From Streptomyces cinerochromogenes (GTDB lineage Bacteria; Actinomycetota; Actinomycetes; Streptomycetales; Streptomycetaceae): a DNA stretch of 64,000 nt. The notes under the pieces are model-generated. The model was not told the DNA's origin and searched no databases. It worked only from the letters and a program-made list of their open reading frames with translations. The position numbers and the translations under genes were made by a program. The stretch is taken from assembly GCF_014648635.1 (NCBI RefSeq), contig NZ_BMRM01000014.1:186001-250000 (forward strand), in the 5' to 3' direction. Of the stretch, positions 23,643 to 32,524 are shown piece after piece. Numbering within the stretch: position 1 is the first letter of the stretch; the number at the start of each line of letters is the position of its first letter.

Positions 23643-25130
23643 GTGCACCGCAGAATGATCGCGCCGGGCGCACTGGCGGCGGCCTCCGTCCTGCTGGCGA
23701 TCCCGGCATCGGCCGCGAGCTACTCCCCCGGCACACCGGGCATCGGCGACCCCTACTACCCGTACTACGGCAATGGCGGCTACGACGTCTCCCATTACGA
23801 CCTGAGGCTGCGGTACCAGCCGAAGACGGACGAGTTGCAGGGCACCGCGACGATCCTGGCGAAGACCACGCAGGACCTGTCCCGCTTCGACCTGGACTTC
23901 CTGCTGGACGTGAGCGAGGTCCGGGTCAACGGCGCCGAGGCGTCCTTCACGACGTCCGGCGAGCACGAACTGGTCGTCACCCCGAAGACACCTCTGGCCA
24001 AGGGCACCCAGATCACGGTGGTGGTCCGCTACAGCGGCGTGCCGTCGGCGAAGAGCGCCTACGGCTTCACCTCCTGGCACCGCACGCCCGACGGGGGCGT
24101 GGCCGCCAACGAGCCCGAGGCCGCCTGGTGGTGGTTCCCGAGCAACGACCACCCGACGGACAAGGCCACCTACGACGTGTCGGTGGCCGTGCCGGACGGC
24201 ACCCAGGCCCTCTCCAACGGCACGCTCCAGTCGACCGCTTCGAAGCTGGGCTGGACCCGCTACAACTGGCGGCAGAACAAGCCGCAGGCCACCTACCTGG
24301 CCACGCTGGCGCTGGGGAAGTTCGACATCACCACCGGCACCTCCGACGGCGGGGTGCCCGTCGTCAACGCCTACAGCAAGGACCTCGGCGACACCGACGG
24401 GGCCGCGCGGGCCAGCGTGGAGCGCACCGGGGAGATCGTGGACTGGCTGAGCGGCTACTTCGGGCCCTATCCGTTCAGCACCGCGGGCGGCTATGTGCCC
24501 AACACCACCACCGGGTACGCCCTGGAGACGCAGACCCGGGTCTACTACAGCCCGAGGCAGTTCGCGAACGGCTCCAACACCTCCGTGGTCGTGCACGAGC
24601 TGGCCCACCAGTGGTACGGCGACTACGTGTCGCTGAAGGGCTGGAAGGACATCTGGATCAACGAGGGGTTCGCCCGGTACGCGCAGTGGCTGTGGTCCGA
24701 GCACGAGGGCGAGGGCACGGCGCAGGAACTCGCCGACTACGTGTACGCCTCGCACCCGGCCGACGACGCCTTCTGGACCGTGAAGCCGGGTGACCCGGGT
24801 CCGGACGAGCAGTTCGCCAGCGCTGTCTACGACCGGGGCGCCCTCGCCATCCAGGAGCTGCGCAACGAGATCGGTGACGACGCGTTCTTCGCCGTCCTGA
24901 AGGGCTGGCCGAAGGAGCACGCCTACGGCAACGCCTCGGTGGCCGACTTCCAGAAGTACGCCGAACAGGTGTCCGGCAAGCCGCTGTCCGCGCTGTTCGA
25001 CACCTGGCTGTTCCAGCCGGAGAAGCCGGCCGCGCCGTCGGTCCGCGCCCTGGTGAAGACGGGGACGGCGGTGGCGCAGCCGAAGTCCTGGAAGAAGATC
25101 GAGGCGACGAACGAGGTGCACGGGCACTGA
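23643..25130 (+). CDS. Secreted M1 family zinc aminopeptidase
   Basis: 495 residues, shorter than typical 800-900-residue M1 enzymes because the C-terminal helical domain is missing, as in Streptomyces extracellular M1 peptidases. GTG start with TTGGAG upstream, then a signal peptide ending near PASAAS. Zinc motif HELAHQW with the third ligand Glu 18 residues on (WINEGFA), so HExxHx18E is intact. The N-terminal amine-binding loop reads GYALETQT instead of GAMEN. A catalytic Tyr is likely in SAVYDRGAL. It shares a divergent promoter region with the S15 peptidase gene. Confidence 0.92.
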   Translation: MHRRMIAPGALAAASVLLAIPASAASYSPGTPGIGDPYYPYYGNGGYDVSHYDLRLRYQPKTDELQGTATILAKTTQDLSRFDLDFLLDVSEVRVNGAEASFTTSGEHELVVTPKTPLAKGTQITVVVRYSGVPSAKSAYGFTSWHRTPDGGVAANEPEAAWWWFPSNDHPTDKATYDVSVAVPDGTQALSNGTLQSTASKLGWTRYNWRQNKPQATYLATLALGKFDITTGTSDGGVPVVNAYSKDLGDTDGAARASVERTGEIVDWLSGYFGPYPFSTAGGYVPNTTTGYALETQTRVYYSPRQFANGSNTSVVVHELAHQWYGDYVSLKGWKDIWINEGFARYAQWLWSEHEGEGTAQELADYVYASHPADDAFWTVKPGDPGPDEQFASAVYDRGALAIQELRNEIGDDAFFAVLKGWPKEHAYGNASVADFQKYAEQVSGKPLSALFDTWLFQPEKPAAPSVRALVKTGTAVAQPKSWKKIEATNEVHGH

Positions 25131-25211
25131 CCGGCCGAGGGCGCCGGTGCCGGGGCCCCTCGGTCGCCCGGTGCCTCGGCGGTCCCGGTGCCTCGGCGCG
25201 GTCCCGGTGCC

Positions 25212-26129
25212 TCAGCGGCCGGCTGCGGCCGCCCGCCGCAGCAGCTCGTCCCGGCCTATCGCGTCCGCGCGGGCGGCCGGGACGGTGCACGCGTAGGCAC
25301 CCGCGATCGCGCCGTACCGGGCGCACCGCTCGGGTGGCTCGCCGCTGAGCCGGCCGTAGAGGAACGCGGCGGCGAAGGCGTCGCCCGCGCCGTTGGAGTC
25401 GACCACCGGCGCGGGCGGGTCCGCCGCCGGTATCCGGGTCAGCTCCCCGTCGGCGAGCAGATGGGCGCCCTCCGCGCCCGCGGTGGCGACGACGGTCCTC
25501 GCCCGGCCCCGTTCGGCGATGCGCCGCATGGTCCGCTCGGGGTCGGTGAGGGCTGCGGCCGACAGGAAGACGACGTCGGCCGCGTACGCGAACGGCTCGT
25601 GGTACGGGTTCTCGCCGTCCCAGTCGTGCAGGTCGGTGGAGAGCGGTACGCCGGTCTCCCGCAGGACGGGCAGGGCGTGGGCGCACGGCTGGGTGATCGT
25701 CACGTGCACGTGCCGCCTCGTCGCGGCCAGTGCGCGCAGGGTCGACTCGGGGAAGCGGTCGTCGGGGTGGGCGCGGCTGGTGTCGTAGAGCGACAGGCGG
25801 CGGCCGTCCGGGCCGACGAGGTTGACGGCCCGCTTGGTGCCGGCGGGCTGCGGGAGCGCGGTGAGGGCGATGCCGTGCTCGGCGTGCAGGGCGCGGACGA
25901 GGTCGCCCTCGGGGTCGTCACCGAGCAGGTCGAGGTGGTGGGTGCGCAGGCCGAGCGCGGCCAGCCCCAGGGCGACGAAGTCCCCGGTCTGTCCCGCGCG
26001 CGTGCGGATCCCGGAGTCGATCATGTAACTGTCCGCGTAGGGCAGGGGCAGCTCGGGGACGTGGACGATCGTGTCCACGCCGGCCCCGCCCAGCACCAGC
26101 ACCTCGGCCTCGTCCGCCTGCCCGCTCAT
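25212..26129 (-). CDS. PfkB family carbohydrate/nucleoside kinase
   Basis: 305 residues, ribokinase fold. The ATP/anion-hole signature DSNGAGDAFAAAFLYG carries the catalytic Asp, and the N-terminal substrate part includes VLGGAGVDTIVHVPELP and TRAGQTGDFV. The start overlaps the macrodomain gene stop by ATGA, with GGAGGGCGG upstream, so the two are made together. The coupling suggests that the kinase acts on a product related to ADP-ribose, such as ribose or a nucleoside, but the substrate cannot be named from sequence. Confidence 0.87.
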   Translation of the reverse strand: MSGQADEAEVLVLGGAGVDTIVHVPELPLPYADSYMIDSGIRTRAGQTGDFVALGLAALGLRTHHLDLLGDDPEGDLVRALHAEHGIALTALPQPAGTKRAVNLVGPDGRRLSLYDTSRAHPDDRFPESTLRALAATRRHVHVTITQPCAHALPVLRETGVPLSTDLHDWDGENPYHEPFAYAADVVFLSAAALTDPERTMRRIAERGRARTVVATAGAEGAHLLADGELTRIPAADPPAPVVDSNGAGDAFAAAFLYGRLSGEPPERCARYGAIAGAYACTVPAARADAIGRDELLRRAAAAGR

Positions 26130-26614
26130 CCGCCGCCCTCCCCGTGGTCGTACACCGTCACGGCGATCCCTCGCTTGACGAGCCTCTCGGTGATGAGCGG
26201 CTCCACGCGGGACCATCTGCCGCCCGCCAGGCCGCAGCCTATGCGGGGCATGTGCACGGACGCGCCGAGTTCGATCACTTCGGCGGCGAGGCGGTCGAGG
26301 GCGGTGTCGATCGCCTCGTAGCGCACGGGGACGCCCTTGCTGCCCGTTCTGGTCCCCCGCTGGCCGATCATGTTGGCCACCCGGACGTCCGGGCCGACCC
26401 GCACCAGTTGGACCGCGCCCAGGCCGAAGTCGTTCCGCGCGCGGTCGCGGTACCAGGCGCGGTACGCCGCCTCCGGCTCCGGCCAGCGTCGGGACAGGGC
26501 CAGCACGAAGCCCTTCCCCCAGCCGCCGACGTCGTTGCAGACGTGCGCGATCACCTTGGCGCCCTTCGCCGACGGCGCGGTGGCGTCACCTCGGACATAT
26601 GTGATCTCCGACAT
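26126..26614 (-). CDS. Macrodomain ADP-ribosylhydrolase-like protein
   Basis: 162 residues, one macrodomain. ADP-ribose-binding loops are HVCNDVGGWGKGF (about 25-37) and MPRIGCGLAGGRW (about 122-134). The arrangement and map position match S. coelicolor SCO6735, which I recall as a DNA-damage-induced macrodomain hydrolase able to remove ADP-ribose from thymidine in DNA. The promoter just upstream fits that (see the entry at 26621-26647). The ATG has no ribosome site and sits 6 nt after a -10 box, so the message is probably leaderless. Coupled to a PfkB kinase gene. Confidence 0.88.
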   Translation of the reverse strand: MSEITYVRGDATAPSAKGAKVIAHVCNDVGGWGKGFVLALSRRWPEPEAAYRAWYRDRARNDFGLGAVQLVRVGPDVRVANMIGQRGTRTGSKGVPVRYEAIDTALDRLAAEVIELGASVHMPRIGCGLAGGRWSRVEPLITERLVKRGIAVTVYDHGEGGG

Positions 26615-26620
26615 GACGCC

Positions 26621-26647
26621 ACCGTAGGCGATGCCACTGACAGTGGC
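26621..26647 (-). promoter_or_regulatory. DNA-damage promoter of RecA-NDp (PafBC-dependent) type
   Basis: Read on the minus strand: TGTCAGTG, eight bases, then TACGGT, then six bases to the ATG of the macrodomain gene. The published RecA-independent damage promoter motif is TTGTCRGTG-N8-TANNNT, so spacing and core match, with C instead of T at the first position. The upstream half is embedded in a 15-bp palindrome with 7-bp arms, GCCACTG-T-CAGTGGC (26633-26647). Predicts induction by DNA damage through PafBC. Confidence 0.78.
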
Positions 26648-26656
26648 GCTGAGCTG

Positions 26657-28135
26657 CTACTTCGTCAGCCGGGCCAGTTCCTGGTCGGGGTTCTGCGACA
26701 CCCGGCGGCGCACGCCGAACCAGCCGGCGACCAGCATGACGGCGATCACCGGGATCAGCAGGACGGTCTTCCGGCCGACCTCGGGGTCGTTCCACATCAT
26801 GCCGAGGCAGACGAACAGGAACACGATCGTGGCGATCTCCGTGACCGGGCTGAACTTCAGCTGGAAGTGCGGCCGGGTCGCCAGTCCCGCGCGGGCACGG
26901 CGGACGAAGATCATGTGGCAGATCATGATGATCACCCAGGTGCTGATGATGCCGAGGGAGGCGACGTTCAGCACGATCTCGAAGGCCTGGCTGGGCACGA
27001 GGTAGTTCAGGCCGACACCGAGCACACAGACCGCGCAGGTCAGCAGGATGCCGCCGTAGGGCACCTGGCTGCGGTTCATGCGGGCGGTGAACTTCGGCGC
27101 CGAACCGGCCATGGCCATCGAGCGCAGGATGCGGCCCGTGGAGTACAGGCCGGAGTTGAGCGAGGACATGGCGGCGGTCAGCACGACCAGGTTCATCACG
27201 TCACCGGCCGCCGGCACACCGATCTTGGACAGCACGGTCACGAACGGGCTCTGGTCGGCGGAGTACACCGAACCGGGCAGCAGCAGGGCGAGCAGCACGA
27301 CCGAGCCGACGTAGAACAGGCCCACCCGCCACATGATCGAGTTCACCGCGCGCGGGACGACCTTCTCCGGCTCGGCGGTCTCGCCGGCGGCGACGCCGAC
27401 CAGCTCCAGGGCGGCGTAGGCGAAGATCACGCCCTGCATGACCAGGACGACCGGCATCACACCGTGCGGGAAGACGCCGCCGTTGTCGGTGATGACGCTC
27501 AGGCCGGGGGTGTGGCCGCCGACCTTGTGCTGGGTGGCGAGCAGGAAGATGCTGATCAGCATGAAGCCCACGATGGTGGCGACCTTGATGATCGCGAACC
27601 AGAACTCCATCTCGCCGAAGATCTTCACCGAGATCAGGTTCACGGCCAGGACCACCGCGAGGGCGATCAGGGCGAGCACCCACTGGGGAATGCTGGTGAA
27701 CATCGACCAGTAGTGCGTGTAGAGCGCGATCGCGGTGATGTCGGCGATGCCGGTGGTCGACCAGTTCAGGAAGTACATCCAGCCGGCGACGTAGGCGCCC
27801 TTCTCGCCGAGGAACTCGCGCGCGTACGACACGAAGGAACCGGAGGACGGCCGGTACAGGACCAGCTCGCCCAGGGCCCGGACGACGAAGAAGGCGAAGA
27901 CGCCGCAGACCAGGTAGGCCAGGGCGAGCGCCGGTCCGGCGTTGTGCAGGCGGCCGCCGGCGCCCAGGAGGAGTCCGGTGCCGATGGCGCCACCGATGGC
28001 GATCATGTTGACGTGGCGGGCCTTGAGGTCCTTGCTGTAACCGGCGTCGCCCGCGTCCGCGGGCGTCTGGGCCACCTGGGGGTGGGTGGTGGCCGGTGCC
28101 GATTCCACGGCTTCCTTGCTCACGGGTGGTTCCAT
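26657..28135 (-). CDS. Amino acid permease (APC family, AnsP/GabP-like)
   Basis: About 492 residues with 12 predicted membrane segments. The first segment has the APC signature MIAIGGAIGTGLLLGAGG, where the amino-acid carboxylate binds, preceded by KDLKARHVN, typical of the AnsP/AroP/GabP subgroup (H+ symport). ELVGVAAGETAEPEKVVPRA is the conserved loop after segment 6. I give the ATG at 28135; the GTG at 28123 (VSKEAVES) is nearly as likely, and neither has a good ribosome site. Substrate cannot be fixed; asparagine or another polar amino acid fits the subgroup. Confidence 0.88.
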   Translation of the reverse strand: MEPPVSKEAVESAPATTHPQVAQTPADAGDAGYSKDLKARHVNMIAIGGAIGTGLLLGAGGRLHNAGPALALAYLVCGVFAFFVVRALGELVLYRPSSGSFVSYAREFLGEKGAYVAGWMYFLNWSTTGIADITAIALYTHYWSMFTSIPQWVLALIALAVVLAVNLISVKIFGEMEFWFAIIKVATIVGFMLISIFLLATQHKVGGHTPGLSVITDNGGVFPHGVMPVVLVMQGVIFAYAALELVGVAAGETAEPEKVVPRAVNSIMWRVGLFYVGSVVLLALLLPGSVYSADQSPFVTVLSKIGVPAAGDVMNLVVLTAAMSSLNSGLYSTGRILRSMAMAGSAPKFTARMNRSQVPYGGILLTCAVCVLGVGLNYLVPSQAFEIVLNVASLGIISTWVIIMICHMIFVRRARAGLATRPHFQLKFSPVTEIATIVFLFVCLGMMWNDPEVGRKTVLLIPVIAVMLVAGWFGVRRRVSQNPDQELARLTK

Positions 28136-28309
28136 TCCTGGTGCGCCCGGACCTCGTGGGCCCGGGGTTCGTGCAGGTCTTGGCCCGCACCACCCTCGTG
28201 TTGCGGCACAGACCAAGGCAGCAGTTTCCCAGAGGGATCAGCCGGTACGCGGTGGCCCACGTCACAGAGCGGTTCTTCTCACATGACCGTCACGGGCTCC
28301 CTCCGGGTT

Positions 28310-28326
28310 TCACACCATTGGTGAGA
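28310..28326. promoter_or_regulatory. Candidate MerR operator
   Basis: Imperfect inverted repeat TCACACC-ATT-GGTGAGA (6 of 7 arm pairs), 17 nt before the MerR gene ATG and just upstream of a GATACT -10-like box. It lies in the divergent gap with the permease gene and may serve autoregulation. Confidence 0.45.
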
Positions 28327-28343
28327 CAGCGATACTGCTGCAC

Positions 28344-29051
28344 ATGACGACCGGTACCGAGGAGACGCCCCTCACCATCGACGAGCTGGCCGCGCGGGCG
28401 GGCGTCACCGTCCGCACCGTCCGTTTCTACGGCAGCAAGGGGCTGCTCCCGCCGCCGGTGCTGGGCCCGCGCAGGGTGGGGCACTACGGCCCCGGGCACC
28501 TGGCGCGGCTGGCGCTGATCGAGGAGCTGCAGCAGCAGGGCATGACGCTGGCGGGGATCGAGCGGTATCTGCGGCAGCTGCCGGCGGACCTCGCCCCGCA
28601 CGATCTGGCCATCCACCGCGCGGTGGTCGCCTCCTGGGCTCCGGAGACGGTGGAGACGGTGTCGCGCCGGGAGCTGGAGCGGCGGGCGGGCCGGCCGCTC
28701 GGCGAGGAGGACGTGGAGCGGCTCGCCGCGATGAACGTCGTCGTCCCCGCCGGCGGGGACGACTTCCGGGTGGACGCCGGACTGCTCCGGCTCGGCGTCC
28801 AGCTGCTGGACGTGCCGCTGTCGCAGGAGGCGATCCTCGCGGCGCGCAAGGTGCTCGTGGAGCACTCGCGCGCCGCGGCTCACGAACTCTCCCAGCTCTT
28901 GCGCGGCGAGGTGGAGGAGCGGGACGCCCGGGACGTGAAGTCCCTGTCGGCGCACATGCACCCCTTGGTGGTGCAGGCGCTGCTGACCACCTTCCAGCGC
29001 TCGCTGCGGGAGGAGCTGAGCGAGTGGCTCACCGGCTCAGGAGCGGGCTGA
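28344..29051 (+). CDS. MerR family transcriptional regulator
   Basis: 235 residues. The N-terminal winged HTH reads LTIDELAARAGVTVRTVRFY, followed by GHYGPGHLARLALIEELQQ, the second part of the MerR DNA-binding domain. The C-terminal effector region (about 90-235) is long and without cysteines, so it is not a metal sensor; it may bind a metabolite. ATG at 28344 without a ribosome site. Its 3' end overlaps the convergent fadB by 15 bp. It sits beside the fatty-acid oxidation genes and a permease; which it controls is unknown. Confidence 0.88.
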   Translation: MTTGTEETPLTIDELAARAGVTVRTVRFYGSKGLLPPPVLGPRRVGHYGPGHLARLALIEELQQQGMTLAGIERYLRQLPADLAPHDLAIHRAVVASWAPETVETVSRRELERRAGRPLGEEDVERLAAMNVVVPAGGDDFRVDAGLLRLGVQLLDVPLSQEAILAARKVLVEHSRAAAHELSQLLRGEVEERDARDVKSLSAHMHPLVVQALLTTFQRSLREELSEWLTGSGAG

Positions 29052-31220
29052 GTCGCTGAACGGCTCCCCCTTCTCCGCCTTCGCCACGAGCAGCGCGGGC
29101 GGGGTGAACCGCTCGCCGTACCGCTCGGCCAGCTCGCGCGCGCGGGCCACGAACCCGGGCAGGCCCCCTTCGTAGCCGTTGATGTACTGGAGCACACCGC
29201 CGGTCCAGCCGGGGAAGCCGATGCCGAAGATCGAGCCGATGTTGGCGTCGGCGACGGAGGTGAGGACGCCCTCCTCCAGGAGGCGTACGGTGTCGAGCGC
29301 CTCGGCGAAGAGCATGCGCTCCTGCATGTCCCGGAAGGGGATCTCGTACCCGGGCTTCGTGAAGTGCTCGCGCAGGCCCGGCCAGAGCCCGGCCCGCTTG
29401 CCGTCGTCGGTGTAGTCGTAGAACCCGGCGCCTCCGCTGCGGCCGGTGCGGCCGAACTCGTCCACCATGCGGTCGATGACCGCCTCCGCGGGGTGCGTCG
29501 TCCAGGTGCCGCCGGACTCCTCGACGGCCCTGCGCGACTCGTTCCGGATCTTGCGCGGCAGGGTGAGGGTCAGTTCGTCCATGAGGGAGAGCACCTTGGC
29601 CGGGTAGCCGGCCTGGGCGGCGGCCTGCTCCACGGAGGCGGGCTCGACGCCCTCGCCGACCATGGCGACGCCCTCGTTGATGAAGTGGCCGATCACCCGG
29701 GAGGTGAAGAAGCCGCGCGAGTCGTTGACGACGATCGGCGTCTTGTTGATCTGCCGTACCAGGTCGAAGGCGCGCGCGAGCGCCTCGTCGCCGGTGCGCT
29801 CGCCCTTGATGATCTCGACCAGCGGCATCTTGTCGACCGGCGAGAAGAAGTGCAGCCCGATGAAGTCGGCCTGGCGCTGCACGCCCTCGGCGAGCGTGGT
29901 GATGGGCAGCGTGGAGGTGTTGGAGCACAGCAGCGCGTCGGGAGCGACGACCTGCTCGATCTCCTGGAACACCTTGTGCTTGAGGGCGGTGTCCTCGAAC
30001 ACGGCCTCGATGACCGCGTCGCAGCCGGCGAGGTCGGCCGCCTCGGCGGTGGGGGTGATCCGGGCCAGCAGCGCGTCCGCCTTCTCCTGGCTGGTGCGGC
30101 CCCGGGCGACGGCCTTGGCGCACAGCTTCTCCGAGTAGCCCTTGCCCTTGACGGCCGCCTCCAGGGAGACGTCCTTGAGGACGACGTCGATGCCCGCGCG
30201 GGCGCACGCGTAGGCGATGCCGGCGCCCATCATCCCGGCGCCGAGGACGGCCGCCTTGCGGACCTGGCGGGGCTCGACGCCCTTCGGGCGGTTGGCGCCG
30301 GAGTTGACCGCCTGGAGGTCGAAGAAGAACGCCTGGATCATGTTCTTCGAGGTCTGTCCGGCGGCCAGCTCCACGAAGTAGCGGGCCTCGATGACCTGGG
30401 CGGTCTCGAAGTCGACCTGGGAACCCTCGACGGCGGCCGCCAGGATGTTGCGCGGCGCCGGGTAGGGGGCGCCGTTCGTCTGCTTGCGCAGGTTGGCCGG
30501 GAAGGCGGGCAGGTTCGCGGCGAACTTCGGGTTGGCCGGGGTGCCGCCGGGGATCCTGTAGCCCGGCTTGTCCCAGGGCTGCTGGGACTCGGGGTGGGCG
30601 TCGATGAAGGCTCGGGCCTTGGCGAGGAGTTCCTCGGGGGTGGCGGCGACCTCGTGGACGAGGCCGTTCTCCTGGGCGCGCCGCGCGTTGTACTGCTGGC
30701 CCTGGAGCAGCACCTTCAGCAGGGCGTCCGCGATGCCCAGCAGCCGGACGGTGCGGACGACACCGCCGCCGCCGGGGAGCAGGCCGAGGGTGACCTCGGG
30801 GCAGCCGATCTTGGTGCCGGAGGTGTCCAGGGCGACCCGGTGGTGGCAGGCGAGGGCCAGTTCGAAGCCGCCGCCGAGGGCCGCGCCGTTGATGGCGGCG
30901 ACGACCGGCTTGCCGAGGGTCTCGATGCGGCGCAGGTTCCGCTTGATGGCGAGTCCGCCGTCGAACAGCTCCTGTGCGGTCTCGGGCGTGACCCGGATCA
31001 GGTCGCGCAGGTCGCCGCCGGCGAAGAAGGTCTTCTTCGCCGAGGTGAGGATGACGCCGCGGATCGAGTCCCGCTCGGCCTCCAGCCGGTCGGTGATCGC
31101 GGCGAGGGAGTCGCGGAACGCCTGGTTCATGGTGTTCGCGGACTGGTTCGGGTCGTCCAGGACGAGGGTGACGACACCGGTGTCGTCCTGCTCCCAGCGG
31201 ATGGTGGTGCTCTCGGTCAT
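29037..31220 (-). CDS. fadB: Fatty-acid oxidation multifunctional protein: enoyl-CoA hydratase / 3-hydroxyacyl-CoA dehydrogenase
   Basis: 727 residues. Crotonase domain at about 1-280 with oxyanion-hole stretches FFAGGDLRDLI and AINGAALGGGFELALA and catalytic Glu pair region GCPEVTLGLLPGGGG. NAD-binding AVLGAGMMGAGIAYACARAG near 340 opens the dehydrogenase domain, with the catalytic His in GLHFFSPVDKMPLVE. It carries out steps two and three of beta-oxidation. ATG 31220 with GGAGACG upstream. The thiolase gene is 47 bp upstream on the same strand, forming the usual fadAB pair. Confidence 0.94.
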   Translation of the reverse strand: MTESTTIRWEQDDTGVVTLVLDDPNQSANTMNQAFRDSLAAITDRLEAERDSIRGVILTSAKKTFFAGGDLRDLIRVTPETAQELFDGGLAIKRNLRRIETLGKPVVAAINGAALGGGFELALACHHRVALDTSGTKIGCPEVTLGLLPGGGGVVRTVRLLGIADALLKVLLQGQQYNARRAQENGLVHEVAATPEELLAKARAFIDAHPESQQPWDKPGYRIPGGTPANPKFAANLPAFPANLRKQTNGAPYPAPRNILAAAVEGSQVDFETAQVIEARYFVELAAGQTSKNMIQAFFFDLQAVNSGANRPKGVEPRQVRKAAVLGAGMMGAGIAYACARAGIDVVLKDVSLEAAVKGKGYSEKLCAKAVARGRTSQEKADALLARITPTAEAADLAGCDAVIEAVFEDTALKHKVFQEIEQVVAPDALLCSNTSTLPITTLAEGVQRQADFIGLHFFSPVDKMPLVEIIKGERTGDEALARAFDLVRQINKTPIVVNDSRGFFTSRVIGHFINEGVAMVGEGVEPASVEQAAAQAGYPAKVLSLMDELTLTLPRKIRNESRRAVEESGGTWTTHPAEAVIDRMVDEFGRTGRSGGAGFYDYTDDGKRAGLWPGLREHFTKPGYEIPFRDMQERMLFAEALDTVRLLEEGVLTSVADANIGSIFGIGFPGWTGGVLQYINGYEGGLPGFVARARELAERYGERFTPPALLVAKAEKGEPFSDSARS

Positions 31221-31267
31221 GACAGTCGTCTCCGTTGAGGTCTGCGGTCGCTTTGTCCGCGGGGAGT

Positions 31268-32482
31268 TCAGATGCGCTCGACGATGGTGGCGATGCCCAT
31301 GCCGCCGCCGACGCAGAGCGTGGCGAGGCCGTAGCGCTTGTCCTGGCGCTCCAGTTCGTCGATGAGCGAGCCGAGGATCATGGCGCCGGTGGCGCCGAGC
31401 GGGTGGCCGAGGGCGATGGCGCCGCCGTTGACGTTGACCTTGTCCAGGCTGAGGCCCATGTCCTTCACGAAGCGCAGCACGACCGCCGCGAACGCCTCGT
31501 TGATCTCGACCAGGTCGATGTCGTCGATGGTGAGCCCGGCCTTCGCCAGGGCCTTGCGGGTGGCGGGGGCGGGGCCGGTCAGCATGATGGTCGGCTCGGA
31601 GCCGGAGACGGCCGCGGAGACGATCCGCGCGCGCGGGGTGAGGCCGTGGCGCTCGCCGACCTCCCTGGAGCCGATCGCGACGAGCGAGGCGCCGTCCACG
31701 ATGCCGGAGGAGTTGCCCGCGTGGTGGACGTGGTCGATCTTCTCCACCCAGTGGTACTTCTGCAGTGCGACCGCGTCGAAGCCGCCCAGGTCGCCGATGT
31801 CCGCGAAGGACGGCTTCAGCTTGGCGAGGGAGTCGGCGGTGGTGCCGGGGCGCAGGTGCTCGTCGTGGTCGAGGACGACCAGGCCGCTGCGGTCCTTGAC
31901 GGGGACCACCGAGCGGTCGAAGCGGCCCTCCTTCCAGGCGGTGGCGGCGCGCTCCTGGGACAGGGCCGCGTACTCGTCCACGTCCCGGCGGGAGAAGCCC
32001 TCGATGGTGGCGATCAGGTCGGCGCCGATGCCCTGCGGCACGAAGTTGACGGCGAGGTTGGTCATCGGGTCGTTGAACCAGGCGCCGCCGTCCGAGGCCA
32101 TGGGGACCCGGGACATGGACTCGACACCGCCCGCGAGGACCAGGTCCTCCCAGCCCGAACGCACCTTGGCGGCGGCCAGGTTGACGGCCTCCAGGCCGGA
32201 GGCACAGAAGCGGTTCTCCTGCACGCCCGCGACGGTGTCCGGGAGTCCGGCGGCGATGGCGGCGATCCGGGCGATGTCGGAGCCCTGGTCGCCGACGGGG
32301 CCGACGACACCGAGCACGATGTCGTCGATCGCGGCCGGGTCCAGGCCGGGGAAGCGGTCGCGGATCTCGTGGATGAGGCCGACGACCAGGTCGATGGGCT
32401 TCGTGCCGTGCAGGGCGCCGTTCGCCTTGCCGCGGCCGCGCGGGGTGCGGATCGCGTCGTACACGTACGCTTCGGTGCTCAC
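31268..32482 (-). CDS. fadA: Acetyl-CoA C-acyltransferase (thiolase)
   Basis: 404 residues. Acyl-accepting cysteine in ENRFCASGLEAVN near residue 93, His in NGGAIALGHPLGATGA, and the second cysteine in LCVGGGMGIA; all are intact, in contrast to the pcaF remnant at 51452. GTG start with GAAAGG upstream. It catalyses thiolytic cleavage of 3-oxoacyl-CoA, the last step of beta-oxidation, as partner of FadB downstream. It might also replace the missing beta-ketoadipyl-CoA thiolase, but that is speculation. Confidence 0.93.
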   Translation of the reverse strand: MSTEAYVYDAIRTPRGRGKANGALHGTKPIDLVVGLIHEIRDRFPGLDPAAIDDIVLGVVGPVGDQGSDIARIAAIAAGLPDTVAGVQENRFCASGLEAVNLAAAKVRSGWEDLVLAGGVESMSRVPMASDGGAWFNDPMTNLAVNFVPQGIGADLIATIEGFSRRDVDEYAALSQERAATAWKEGRFDRSVVPVKDRSGLVVLDHDEHLRPGTTADSLAKLKPSFADIGDLGGFDAVALQKYHWVEKIDHVHHAGNSSGIVDGASLVAIGSREVGERHGLTPRARIVSAAVSGSEPTIMLTGPAPATRKALAKAGLTIDDIDLVEINEAFAAVVLRFVKDMGLSLDKVNVNGGAIALGHPLGATGAMILGSLIDELERQDKRYGLATLCVGGGMGIATIVERI

Positions 32483-32524
32483 TGGGGTGCCTTTCGGGAG
32501 GGTGGGCCGAGCGGGTGGGCGGGG

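Noticed and set aside
26144..28324. Long open frames antisense to the permease and other genes
   Set aside because: High GC leaves long stop-free frames on the opposite strand of real genes; these lack conserved motifs and start signals, and their composition is Arg/Gly/Pro/His-rich.
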